From NCBI GenBank assembly GCA_023213315.1, contig JAKCPI010000976.1:91515-155514 (forward strand): a DNA stretch of 64,000 bases. The letters run 5' to 3'. The position numbers and the translations under genes are program-made. The stretch is from Euborellia annulipes. Taxonomy: Eukaryota; Arthropoda; Insecta; Dermaptera; Anisolabididae. How positions within the stretch are numbered: position 1 is the first letter of the stretch; each line of letters begins with the position of its first letter. Below the pieces are notes generated by a model. It was not told the origin of the DNA, searched no databases, and saw only the letters and a program-made list of their open reading frames with translations. This document shows positions 1 to 11,186 of this stretch, in pieces.

Positions 1-1053
1 CAAAAGTGTACGAGTTGGTAAAGGTGTTGTAGAAAACATTTGAAAACTAACATCCCTATCTATGTGAAGGAAAGAAATAAAAGGCTCGAGTTCAAACCCC
101 TCGAGATTCAATTTTTTTCTCCCCTCATACAGTTTAGTTGGGACCATGATAATAGATGGCGTTAAACTTGCACAGAATATCTAACATGGAGCAGTCCAAT
201 CTTTATATATGTGTATGGCAGAGACATTATTCAGAGAATCTAACAGCCTGAGAATAAACATTCTTCTGCCCCCCCCTCCCTTTCCGCAATTTTGTATTTT
301 TCCGAATTTTTCTCTATCAAAACTCTTTCTTTTAATAGCAAATTGAAAAGCTACTGTTTCTACTTTCGAAATCTTTTTAGTTGTGTATCTCCGTGCACAT
401 AAAGCATCGCGAGTAAACAATCAAATATTCGATTCTTATCTACAGATCAAAATGAAATGAAATTAATCATGATTAAAAGATTTTTACGTATTCTAATTAA
501 TAAAGAGTGAGAGAGCGAGGCGGCCATTTTGGATGTAAGTAAACCTACGAGTATATCCCCCTCTCTTTCTTTCTCTCTCGAATCATTCAATGATGGCTGC
601 CATCATCTCTCTCTCTCCTTCTCTCACTTTAGGTCACGCAAAACGATAATCACTAATTAATTTGCTATTAGTCGCTCACTGTGGGCGTCAAATTCGACGA
701 ATTTTTTTTTTCTAGAAGAAAAATGAACTTGAGTTGTAAATTTGATTCAATTAAGATTTTTTTTTAAGTGAATTTTTTATTATTATCCTTGATTTTTTTT
801 TGTTTTTATTAATTAATCAAAGATTAAGCCAATCGGAGTCCTTGTAGTGTTTGAAATTTTAATGATAATGTCATGTGTAGGCTATAAATGAGTTTAGAGC
901 TTTCTTCTTTAAAAACTTTTCTGTTTTATTTATTTAGAAAAATACCCGGCTATATTACATTAGAAAGAAGGGGGCGGGGGGGGGGGGACGGTTAAGGTAT
1001 TGATAATCTCTCCGCCTACATTTTTTTAGTCTTTTCGCCAACTAAGACCATAC
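1..1053. other. AT-rich non-genic DNA with GA/CT microsatellites
   Basis: No coding, RNA or transposon signature was recognised. The stretch holds GA-rich and CT-rich runs near 507-520, 561-590 and 607-627, several T-runs, and a G-run at about 967-988. Short open frames here have no recognisable motif. Confidence 0.5.
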
Positions 1054-1362
1054 CCAGACAGCTTGGAATATTGCAGTAATATTGCAGCAAATTGCCAATC
1101 TTGCTCAATATTGACAATATTTCAGCTCAAACAGCAACAATTTAGCAATATTGCCCCAATATTCCTGCAATGTTGCAAAAAGGCAGACAGGAATATTGCA
1201 GCAATGTTGCTGTATTATTCCTATGTCCGTCTAGCTAGGAATATTGTCGACGCAATATTGCAGCAATGTTGTCAATATTTTTCAAGATTTGCAATATTCC
1301 TGCAATATTGGGGCAATATATGCAAGATTCGCGATATTTCTGCAATATTCCAAGCTGTCTGG
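1054..1362. mobile_element. Palindromic MITE built from AATATTGC motifs
   Basis: The 309-bp element has 23-bp perfect terminal inverted repeats that begin CCAGACAGCTTGG at 1054 and are mirrored at 1340-1362. The interior is packed with variants of GCAATATTG, itself nearly palindromic, so the whole element can fold on itself. No clear target duplication flanks it. A 107-codon open frame across it follows the repeat units and is judged a by-product. It is probably a non-autonomous DNA transposon; the superfamily is unknown. Confidence 0.75.
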
Positions 1363-2823
1363 CTAAAAATTAAATATTATAATTAAAATTGTATTATTTT
1401 GCCTAAATATTTTTAGTATAGTAGATCTACTCTCCCTTATTTTAAAATTAAATAATTTTAAATCGCGTCCCCCGTTCCCAAGCTAAATAAAAAATACAGT
1501 AAGCCCTATATTTCAACAAAATTTTAAATTTGCATAATCTGTCTCCTACTAACTCTTTAACAAAAAACTTAGAAATATAATATTTGTAAAGTCAATAAAT
1601 AAATCCTTCCTTTATTTTCTTTACTGAAAGGTAGGCACCCAAAATGACAAACTCACTAATGTACTTTTTCTATTGCCTAGGCTCGTTCTAGAAATTATTC
1701 TATATTAAATACTCGGTGCGAAAATATGGTAGACATTTCATAAAAAATTTGGGATTAAGAAAAGTAATTTTATTTTCATAGGTACCATATTTTCGGACGG
1801 AGGAAGTAATAAATATCAATTAATAAGTTTCATTTGAGTTGCTCATCTTCACTAAGCAAAAAGAACAAATTAGTTTTTTTATTAACCCTTGGTAGGCTTA
1901 CAGTATAATTTCCCAGTTTTGAAAATTAAAATTTTTTTTGAATTTTTTAACTTGACTTGGCGCCTTTTCCCCACGATAAAATTCAATTTATACTTCCGCT
2001 TTTCTAAACTCATCAAAATTTATTATCAACAGAGCTAATATAAATTGGAGTTAATAAAAAAATTGAAAATAAAAAAAAAATTAATAGATTTTTTTATCAA
2101 TAAATAAATAAACTACGCTATAATAATAATTTAATGAATTAATAGTGTAAAATATCATACAGTTTGAATTTTATTCTTTAATAAATTCTTGTATTTTATA
2201 TAAATAATATATCAAACTATCTTTTAGGTTAATAAAAAAAAAAAAATTTATCCGCGTTTCAATAATAATAATATAGATCAAACTATAAATTTATTTTATT
2301 TAATTTTTGAATTAAAAATAGAAAAAGTTATAACTTAAGTGATAATAAAATAAATTTATTTGATGAGGCTGCCACTTTTTAAAAAAGGCAATGAACATTA
2401 TTGGTAAGAATTATTTAATTTTGGCGTCTCAACTCAAATTTAAATTCATCAATTTTAAATTGCATGATCTTTTTCTAAGTAATTGAATATACGATAGGAA
2501 AAATAATAAATAACAAGCCAGCAACTAAATAACTTCACAAATTGCCAGTAGATGTGCTTTTTTGTCGTCGTAATTGAATGCAATCTATTAACACTGAGAT
2601 CATAAATGCAGAATGGAAGCCAAAAAGGAGTGCTAAACACACCACTCGGCCATTAATAAATAAATAAATAAGCGAAGCAGCGGAGTCATTAAGGCCGGCC
2701 ATAAATACAATCTACATGATATATAGACTATTTTATTAAAGCCATAAACTTATTTTGAACAATAATTATGATTGTGCAAATATAAAATTCATCCATGGAC
2801 GAGTGACTGCTTAAGGCATTTCT

Positions 2824-2895
2824 TTTTTTCTGGATTTTATGGGTAACAAGTTTATGATTTTAAATTGGAAAATAATCTCTCACTATTAAATAAAT
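2824..2895 (+). repeat. Dispersed repeat, copy 1 (partner at 4487-4560)
   Basis: This copy shares a core containing GTTTATGATTTTAAATTGG followed by AAAATAATCT with 4487-4560, in the same orientation. Both continue into a similar AAATGAG/AAATGGGAG stretch. The identity of the family is unknown. Confidence 0.6.
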
Positions 2896-3589
2896 GGGAG
2901 TAGGCAGGTGTTTCCAATTTTTAAGACTGTTAATTATTATTTCCAATGTTTCATTTCGACATCTGGTTTCCGTTTGTTTATGCTTCATATACGGAGAGAG
3001 ACTAGAGAAATAGTCGTAGCTATTCATCTATCCCGTTTGATACTATCTCTTTCATAATTTTTGTATTTTACCTGAGGGATTTTTTTTTGTTTTACATCTT
3101 TGAGAGCGAATATTCAACAAATTCACAAATTGATGACTTTATTATTAGCTTCATAAAAGCTATAAGACATCCAACGATGGTATAAAACAGTAAATTATAT
3201 TATTAACAACTTCTCAAGATATAGTTGTAATTTTATCGTCAAACAGAAACAAGGTTTAAAAAATTTTATTTAAAAAATAACTTCCTTAAAGATAAAAACT
3301 TGGCCTAGCAGGTTCATCAACTTTTGTAACAAATTGCTTAGGCGCTTTAGAGAAGAGCTTCAATATATTGTTCCAAGACATCTCAATAAGACTAAAGCAG
3401 GAAATTGAGATGATATTGGTTTTTGAATCTAGGCCTTGAGCTTAGCCTAGCTATTTGATAATAATCTGTGATAGGGATCTTCAAAAACAAAACTCAATGG
3501 ATTTTTGTCCTCTGGATTTGTAAGGTTCGTTGCGTTCTATAGCGAAACCGCGCTGCGCTCGGATCATACTAGGTAGCTTATAGAGTCGT

Positions 3590-3985
3590 GTAGTGGAAGG
3601 GCAGCTGGCTGCTATAGTCATTCACTTTATAGCCCTTTCTCCTTTTAAATCTGTAAGTCACACCTTTGACATTCCTGCCTATCTTCACATCTCTGGAATT
3701 CCGAAAGCGTTTGTTCTATTTAAATATAGGGCCTTCTTGAAACATCCGGCTTTGATTTATCTCCTATACTTTATTTTATTGCTCAGGCGCCCACATCTTG
3801 TGGGTACGTGGATGGCGACCACGAGCTGCCTTAGCTGGGACTGAGTGTACTTCTATTCTTTGCATGTGAATCTCTCTTTCCTTCTATATTTTCAATAGGC
3901 GTCAGACCGTGTAACGGGCCGGCCTGTTCTATTTCTTTCCGGTCGCAAAAACCCCTCCGCCGACCCCGCACCCCGGGATTAAAGC
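3590..3985 (+). other. GC-richer patch, possible retroelement 3' remnant
   Basis: This patch is clearly more GC-rich than its surroundings. It ends in CCCCGCACCCCGGGATTAAAG followed by an A/G-rich tail, as the 3' end of an old non-LTR element might. An 83-codon open frame (3593-3844) has no recognisable reverse-transcriptase or endonuclease motif. It could equally be a conserved non-coding or exonic fragment. Confidence 0.2.
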
Positions 3986-4486
3986 AAAGAAAGAAGAAGA
4001 AGACTTTCTTCTTTTTTAAAATATTTTGCTTTTAAACAATATACGATAGGTATACTGTATTTTAAAATTGTAGGGAGATCTTTAAATGAATTCGACCCCC
4101 ACTCCAGAAAAAATAATTTATAAGCCCTACGTCTACCCCTCTCCCCACCTACCTCTAAGGGTTTACTGGCCTATCATTTCAATTCTCTGGTATTCCATAT
4201 ATAATTCTTTACTATTAAAATAGAGCCTTTTTGCTTATTAATTTATCTAACATGTTGGAATTTTACATAAGCTTTTGTTATTAAATATCATTTACTAATT
4301 TGAAAAAAAAAAAAAAAAAAAAAACATCCGGTTGCCTAGGCTCTTAGGCACCTATGTACAGAGTGTGAGAATAGATAAACATCATCAAAAATGAAATATT
4401 AATTAATCATCCATCTTCAAACGAATAGGCCTATACCAAATATTATAAATCTTTATTAAATTATTTAAAAAAAAATATCGCGTTGT

Positions 4487-4560
4487 TATTTCAGTTTTAT
4501 GGATAGCATGTTTATGATTTTAAATTGGAAAATAATCTGCCACTTTTAAGTAAATGAGAT
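4487..4560 (+). repeat. Dispersed repeat, copy 2 (partner at 2824-2895)
   Basis: Second copy of the short unclassified repeat seen at 2824. The two copies are about 1.66 kb apart and differ by scattered substitutions and small indels. Confidence 0.6.
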
Positions 4561-5486
4561 GATATATATTTTTTTTTTTTCATGCATTCGTTCATTGGGG
4601 GCGTCAGGTGTCATGTCAGGCCGAAAGTGTCTGCAATTACTGATGCAAATCCAAAGAGAGGAGGAGGGGGGGTTTAATTACCCCCAACCACTCTATCTGA
4701 AATGATCGAAAAATAAATTCGTTTGCTTTTTGATTCGCTTCGTTATTATTGTCATTTTTGACAGATCCAATGGTTCGCGCGCACAAACAACCCTCCGGGC
4801 AGTGAATTTAAATAATCATGTTAATTATTTCACGTGACTCCAAATGAAAAAAAAAATAAATAAATAAATAAAAACGAGAGAGAGAGGGAGAGAGATATAA
4901 TTGGTCATAAGATAAATCTACCAGAACCGATTTTTATCTATTAACCGTAGCAAATTATTATTAACAATAGAAAAAAAAAGAATCTCTTCGCTTATGCTAT
5001 TAAAATTATATTTATTATCAAAGAGAAAAAAAAGTATTAGAGTAAAAAAGAAATACATACCTAATTAAAAATATTAATTTAATGTCTAATTTTATACTTT
5101 CTCTTACCTATTTTCGTAAATAAATTTATACCTATATCCATTTTTTAGTATTTTCGGCATTTTAGGCCATATACACTGTAAAAAAAATTATATGAATTTT
5201 CAATCGTTTTTCATACTTTCGTGCTTGAATTTTAATATACCCAGTTTGTGAAATCAAATTCATATATCCTACTAGTTTATTAAGTAAAAAAAAATTAGAG
5301 TAGCTTAAAAAGTATGATATTCTTAACAAAGTAAGTAGGCGAGATTGTATAGGAGTCATACTTGGGAAGTAACAAAGAGCCCGAGTTCAAACCTCTCGAA
5401 GGATTAATTTTTAACGGATAGGTGGTCCCGAATCAAGGCGCAGAATTTTTTCTGTAGCCATCAGTACATATTATTTAAATTTAAAA

Positions 5487-6152
5487 ATCTGGTGTGACAA
5501 GCACAGAACACAACTTTCGATTACCAAAGGTAAGAGAAAGCTGTGTGCTGTGCTTGTCACATCAGATTTTTTGTGTCGACATGTATTTAGTTTCCGCCAA
5601 TATATTAGAATTTAAGATGTCAAATTTATAAACATGGGAAAATATTTATATGTTGTTACCATGGCAACCATTTCTCCTATCTTTCCCATGAACTACAAGA
5701 GTAAAGTGTGCTTCAAACAATGTTGAGGGCAAAACGAGAATATACATTTGAAAGAGCCTCTAAAAAATAATTGATTTTTGAATTTTAATCAAAATCGTTA
5801 GAGCGAATTTTGAGAAAATCACAAAAAACTGAAAAAGTACATCAGTAAAGTACTAGTACTTTTTGGCCGATTTTGATTAAAAGCTTATTTTTCCGGTCCC
5901 GGGGGGTGTTTAACTTAAATATAAAATTTCAACCTCGTAGCTCAATTCCTTCATGCTTAAAATTGAACACAGACACACACACACAGACACACAGACAGAC
6001 CATGTCGCGAAAACCACTTTTTTGGATTCAGGGGACCTCAAAACGTGAAGATCCATCAAAATCTCGTCATCGAATTTTTGACATGAATCCAATACCTACT
6101 TTCTCTCTCTATATATTAACATATATATAGGTAAGAGAAAGTAAAAAAAAAA
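5487..6152 (-). mobile_element. Family C element, near full length
   Basis: Read on the minus strand, it begins with the hairpin containing CTTTCTCTTACC and GAGAGAAAGT. It then runs through AATTCGATGACGAG, a CA/TG-rich tract with TGTCTGTCTG, and a stretch with CTAGTACTTTACTGATG. It ends in the second hairpin, whose arms are TCTGGTGTGAC and its complement. The same order and spacing recur in other copies, which defines the family. There is no coding capacity. The flanks are A/T runs, so target duplications cannot be defined. Confidence 0.85.
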
Positions 6153-6612
6153 CTAACGTAATAAATTTTACCTACTAGAATTTCATCATTTTATTCGATT
6201 ATTTGTATGAGATATTTGCAAATTCTACAAATTGTACAAAATTAATCCTATAATACTAACAACATACTTCACTTTATTTAATTACCAACATCCTTAAAAG
6301 AGGATTTTAGCTTCTTGTTGAAGTCCGAAACTTTATAAAAGGAATTAGAACAAAATATAAATAAAGATAAATCTCTTCTCACGCTCTAGAGATCGTGAAC
6401 TCGCCTCCTCCAATAATAATGAAAATAAATTCAAATAACTCTGACGTCTCTCCCATTTCGGATTCATTTCATTTGGAATTAAATTGGTTATCGAGATAAG
6501 TTGGCGGCAACTTTTTGCTATTAGTTATTATAGATTTATTGGTTGCTGAGAGAGCGAGAGAGAGAGAAATCAAAAGCTAATAATCTGCTTGATAATCTAG
6601 TTGCAAATATCA

Positions 6613-6648
<36 letters not shown>

Positions 6649-7159
6649 TATTTATTTCGATATCAATACAACTGGAATTTAAAATATTCATTCATGCAAA
6701 AATAGAGAATAAATCTTAAAAAAAATTCATATATTCCTCTTGATCAATTTGATTTAAAACTCGAGAGATAACAAACGCTATCACGTCACTGTATTTCTCA
6801 GCAATATATTTATTTTTTTTTTAATTTAAAAAAAAATATGTATAAATGAATAAAATAATTTGATTTGAGAAACTTTTTAAGGTTTCATTTTTCTAATGGA
6901 ATTGGATGCCCTTATTCAGTTTGTGGCTCCTTTTGTTTTTAAATTATTTTTATTATTATTAAATCAAATAAGTAGGCTTATATTTAATAGATGAATTTTT
7001 TTTTTTTTTTTTTTTTTGCAATAGGAAACACCTCTTGTAGGATGTAACAGTTTCATAGTTTTTTATTTTTCTTATTTAAATTAATTTTTAATAAAATTTA
7101 TGATTCTATGCGTACCGCCCTCCTTCGGCAGACTTCGCGTCCAGGGTATTTTACACGCC
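6153..7159. other. AT-rich non-genic DNA with (CT)n
   Basis: Contains a (CT)n tract at about 6616-6644, a T-run near 6998-7017 and a GC-richer scrap at 7105-7150 resembling the Family F start. Nothing else is recognised. Confidence 0.5.
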
Positions 7160-7335
7160 TTTTGATTAAAACTCAAAAATCAATTATTTTTTAGAATCAC
7201 TTTAAAATGTATATTCTCATTTTGCGCTGAAAATTGTTTGAAGCACACTTTACTCTTGTGCTTCATAGGAAAGATAGAAAAAATAGTTGCTGTTGAAAAC
7301 TGTGTGCTATGCGACCAGTCGCACAAGTTTTTTTA
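7160..7335 (+). mobile_element. Family C fragment
   Basis: Matches the distal third of Family C in plus orientation: AATCAATTATTTTTTAGA, the ATGTATATTCTCATTTTG block, the CACTTTACTCTTGT block and the end hairpin stub GACCAGTCGCACAAG. The 5' half and most of the terminal hairpin are missing. Confidence 0.75.
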
Positions 7336-7544
7336 TTGTGTATGTGTAATTGACTTTTTTATAATATTATTTGTAAAAGAATATTAATTGATAGCCAATA
7401 TGATTTAGAAAAATTTCATTGCTCAACACATGAAGCAAACCGTATAACAAGAGATAATATATATTCTCATCCAAAAACATCAGAGATGCAAAAAGGCCCC
7501 GCCCCTCCTCTCATTATATTTGCCTAGAGTTGAGGTGAAATCAA

Positions 7545-8231
7545 AAAAATCTGGTGTGACTGGCGCACAGCACACAACTTTCTCTTACCATCGGTTATCG
7601 AAAGTTGTGTACTGTGCTTGTCACACCAGATTTTTTGTGTCGACATATATTTAGTTCCCGACAGTACGGAACATTTGAATTCAGATGTAAAATTTATAAG
7701 TATGGGAAAATATTTATATTTTGTTACCATGGCAACCATTTCTACTATCTTTCCTATGAAATATAAGAGTAAAGTGGTCTTCAGAAGATTTCAATCGCAA
7801 AATGAGAATATACATTTTAAAGAGCATCTAAAAAATAATTGATTTTTTGAATTTTAAAAAAAAATCGTTGGAGCAAATTTTGAGAAAATCGAAAAAAACT
7901 GAAAAAGTACATCAGTAAAGTACTAGTACTTTTTGGCCGATTTTGTTCAAAAGCTTATTTTTCCGGTCCCGGGGGTGTTTAACTTAAATATAAAATTTCA
8001 ACCTCGTAGCTCAATTCCTTCATCCTTAAAATTGAACACACACCCACCCACCCACACACCCACACACCCACACACCCACCCACAGACAGACCATGTCGCG
8101 AAAACCACTTTTTTGGATTCAGGGGACCTCAAAACGTGAAGATCCATCAAAATCTCGACATCGAATTTTTGACATGAATCCAATACTTTCTCTCTCTATA
8201 TATATTACATATATACATAGGTAGAGAAAGT
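7545..8231 (-). mobile_element. Family C element, full length
   Basis: An intact copy with both terminal hairpins. The hairpin at 7546-7637 has arms of about 42 nt with a few mismatches. The other, at about 8185-8231, carries GTAGAGAAAG. The internal CA tract (8035-8090) is a CCCA-rich variant. Its end abuts the palindromic MITE at 8232 directly. Confidence 0.88.
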
Positions 8232-8369
8232 AAAAATGCGCCTCGCTTTTCTGAGTTATATAAAAGCAAGGAAATATTTCAACTTAAATAAAACCCCTAC
8301 AGAATTTTATTTGTTTCATATATCCTCGCTTTTATATAGGCCTAGCTCAGAAAAGCGAGGCGCATTTTT
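8232..8369. mobile_element. Short palindromic MITE
   Basis: Terminal inverted repeats of about 36-40 bp. The left arm starts AAAAATGCGCCTCGC at 8232 and the right arm ends GCGAGGCGCATTTTT at about 8369, with a roughly 60-bp AT-rich centre. The A-run at its start is continuous with the end of the adjacent Family C copy, so one of the two may have inserted at the end of the other. Confidence 0.75.
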
Positions 8370-8414
8370 TATCTCATGAATAGATCATTTATTATTCATT
8401 AAAAACGATTAACA

Positions 8415-9003
8415 ATGTAAATACATCGTTTGGAATCCATTCCAAACAATAAAAATAGGATTTGTCCAAATTTAATAAAATTTAAGGGTTTTGATTTTTG
8501 TTATGTTGCTACTATGTAAATACATCGTTTGGTTTCCATTCCAAATGATAATCATAGGATTTGACCAAATTTTATAAAATTTAAGCGTTTTTATTTTTGT
8601 TATGTTGGTACGATGTAAATACATCGTTTGGTTTCCATTCTAAATGATAATCATAGGATTTGACCAAATTTTATAAAATTTAAGGGTTTTTATTTTTGTT
8701 ATGTTGGTACGATGTAAATACATCGTTTGGTTTCCATTCTAAATGATAATCATAGGATTTGACCAAATTTTATAAAATTTAAGGGTTTTTATTTTTGTTA
8801 TGTTGGTATGATGTAAATACATCGTTTGGTTTCCATTCTAAATGATAATCATAGGATTTGAAAAAATTTTTAAAAATTTAAGGGTTTTTTTTTTGTTTTG
8901 TTGGGTGGATGTAAAAATATCGTTGGGTTTTTTTTTAAAAAATAATAATATATTTGACCAAATTTTGTAAAATTTTAGGATTTTTTAATTTTGTTATGTT
9001 GGT
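8415..9003 (+). repeat. 99-bp tandem satellite, about 6 units
   Basis: Units start with ATGTAAATACATCG at 8415, 8514, 8613, 8712 and 8811, an exact 99-bp period, then a diverged unit at about 8909. Each holds the imperfect palindrome GATGTAAATACATC. The third, fourth and fifth units are nearly identical while the outer units are diverged, which is usual for arrays homogenised from the middle. No open frame runs through. Confidence 0.9.
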
Positions 9004-9449
9004 AGCACTTATTCTTATCAAGTCTATTTCTATCTGAATGGATCTATCCTAAAAAATTTAATTCCAGGGATTAATTTAATTAATAGGGATGAAAATTACT
9101 AATATTAATAGATTTGTTCATACATGACGTCATCAGGGTGCAAAATAATCAGAATTGTCTTTTCGCCATAGGGCAAATTTGAAATTTTTATATGCTCTCA
9201 AAAAGTCTCGTTTTCTTCAAAATGAAATTTTATATCATAGGTATCGGGTTTTCGGTAGTGTCTATTTGTATTTTAAATTTCCTCAAAATAGGCCGGGAAA
9301 CCTGTAGTCTTGTCTAAAAATTTGAAAATTAAAGAAAAAAAAAAAAAAGGAAATAAGAGACCAACTTTTGACCTTCCGAAATTGGCAAAATCTCAACTTT
9401 GAGCCTCTGCCATTCTTTTTGGGTCTGGAATTTTTTTTTGAATTTGTGC

Positions 9450-9617
9450 ATTTTCCCAAACTTATAAATTTTACATCTTGAAATTCGACTGTACCGTACT
9501 GTCTGAACTAATCATATGTCGACATAAAAAATTTGGCGTGGCAAGCACAGAACACACCTTTCGATTACCGAAGGTAAGAGAAAGTTGTGTGCTGTGCGAC
9601 CAGTCACACCAGATATT
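9450..9617 (+). mobile_element. Family C 3' fragment
   Basis: Contains the block ACTTATAAATTTTACATCTTG, the TGTCGACATAAAAAAT junction and the complete terminal hairpin ending CAGTCACACCAGAT. The proximal two thirds are absent. Confidence 0.8.
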
Positions 9618-9840
9618 TTAAATTCCTCATTTAAAATAATTTTCTAATAATTTATATTCTTTCTTATTGAAATAATTTGGAACTTTTCCAATTATCTATT
9701 AGTATAGGATTCCGTCCCCACCCCCACCCACCCCCCACTCTCGGATGCTCTAGCCCGGAGGTCGCACCCCATTGGCTATCTAATCCCATAGGGCAGCTGC
9801 AATTCGAGTCTACATGCTAAGTCAATGAGAAAACTATCCT

Positions 9841-9877
9841 TTATATTTAATAGCAAAGTCAAAGAGGCTTCAGTAGA
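9841..9877 (+). promoter_or_regulatory. Candidate core promoter: TATA box plus initiator
   Basis: TATATTTAA starts at 9842, and an arthropod-type initiator TCAGTA lies at 9870-9875 with its A at 9872. The spacing of about 30 bp is the expected TATA-to-start distance. A GC-richer segment with ATTGGC (an inverted CCAAT box) lies upstream near 9770. Chance occurrence is possible in AT-rich DNA; the support is the spacing together with the exon-like sequence downstream. Confidence 0.35.
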
Positions 9878-10019
9878 GTGGGAGCAGTGATAAGTGAAGC
9901 ACCTTCCGTGTTAAAAATTCCAACCTTCATTTGGACCATGGCGTCGCTTGGAGCAGACGTGCCTATGCTGGGCTCCAGTAAAAAATTCGCGTTTCTTCTA
10001 AACTTCAACAACATTTGAG
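9872..10019 (+). other. Candidate first exon of a spliced transcript
   Basis: Runs from the predicted start at 9872 to a good splice donor, GAG|GTAATT, at 10019/10020. It is GC-richer than its surroundings and is free of recognised repeats. It contains an ATG in strong context (9938). Which downstream exon it joins is inferred only from position; candidate acceptors are at 12534, 13090 and 13343. No homology was recognised. Confidence 0.3.
9938..10018 (+). CDS. Candidate 26-codon small ORF
   Basis: The start codon sits in GACCATGG, a strong eukaryotic initiation context. The peptide begins MASLGADVPMLG and ends NFNNI, with a stop one base before the predicted donor at 10019. It has no signal peptide or known motif. 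It could be an upstream ORF, a micropeptide, or the first codons of a gene that uses a different donor. A stop placed next to a donor is unusual for a coding first exon, which lowers confidence. Confidence 0.22.
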   Translation: MASLGADVPMLGSSKKFAFLLNFNNI

Positions 10020-10236
10020 GTAATTTTCATTTCTCCACGTTCATTAATACTTGGTTTATTATTTTAAATATTAGAAACATAAATCCCTCCACAAAAAAAT
10101 TATTATTTATATAATACTGTATTATATATAAACGTAGTTGTGATTTTATAAAAATGTATTCATAGGAGCCAATGTGGGAATATAACAAAATATATATGGA
10201 GGTGGACCGAATTTGTTTCTAGGCGATAAGTGCATT

Positions 10237-10935
10237 TATTTTTTACTTTCTCTTACCTATGTATATATGTAATATATATATAGAGAGAAAGTATTGGATT
10301 CATGTCAAAAATTCGATGTCGAGATTTTGATGGATCTTCACGTTTTGAGGTCCCCTGAATCCAAAAAAGTGGTTTTCGCGACATGGTCTGTCTGTCTGTG
10401 TGTCTGTGTGTCTGTGTGTCTGTGTGTGTGTGTGTCTGTGAACAAAATATCTCAAGAACGAAAAGAGCTAGGAAGTTGAAATTTTATATTTAAGTTAGGC
10501 ACCCCCATGGGACGTGACACGAAGCTTTTGAACAAAATCGACCAAAAAGTACTAGTACTTTACTGATGCACTTTTTCAGTTTTTTTCGATTTTCTCAAAA
10601 TTTGCTCCAACGATTTTTTTTTTAAATTCAAAAATCAATTATTTTTTAGATTCTCTATAAAATGTATATTCTCATTTTGTGATTGAAATCTTCTGAAGAC
10701 CACTTTACTCTTGTACTCCATAGAAAAGATAGGAGAAATGGTTGCCATGGTATCAAAATATAAATATTTTCCCATACTTATAAATTTTACATCTTGAATT
10801 CAATTGTACCCTACTGTCGGAAACTAAATACATGTCGACACAAAAAATCTGGTGTGACAAGCACAGTGCACAACTTTCGATTACCGAAGGTAAGAGAAAG
10901 TTGTGTGCTGTGCGCCAGTCACACCAGATTTTTTA
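10237..10935 (+). mobile_element. Family C element, full length (reference copy)
   Basis: The clearest plus-strand copy. The left hairpin at 10237-10293 has ACTTTCTC and GAGAGAAAGT arms. It is followed by the ATTCGATGTCGAGATTTTGA block, the TGTCTGTG tract (10386-10440), the AAGAGCTAGGAAGTTG block, CTAGTACTTTACTGATG, and the ATGGTTGCCATGG block. The right hairpin at 10845-10934 has TCTGGTGTGAC arms. No protein is encoded. It would lie in the first intron of the candidate transcription unit. Confidence 0.9.
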
Positions 10936-11186
10936 ATTTAATAAAATAAATAAAATATTTAAAGACAAATTATAAAGTAGACTAATTGATTTGGCTCTCT
11001 CTGCTCTCTCACTTGCAAGGGTCAATATGCAAGTCAGGACACGTTTGTTGGATGAGCTAATAGGTAGGCCTATGTAGCATAGATTAGCAAATGGACTAGA
11101 AACCTGAGTTTAGACTAATATTCTTGCAGTTTATATCTAAATATTTTTTTCATTCAATTGGTTGACTTGTTTTTCATTTAAACTTA

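Larger units (their letters stand above)
1363..5486. other. Mostly unrecognised AT-rich DNA
   Basis: No gene is recognised. The stretch contains A/T runs, a poly(A) run near 4303-4324 and GA repeats near 4875-4895. A diverged direct repeat pair (2824-2895 and 4487-4560) and a GC-richer patch (3590-3985) are listed separately. Confidence 0.45.

Noticed and set aside
1063..1386. 107-codon open frame on the plus strand
   Set aside because: It lies wholly in the AATATTGC-rich MITE; its composition follows the repeat and no domain is visible.
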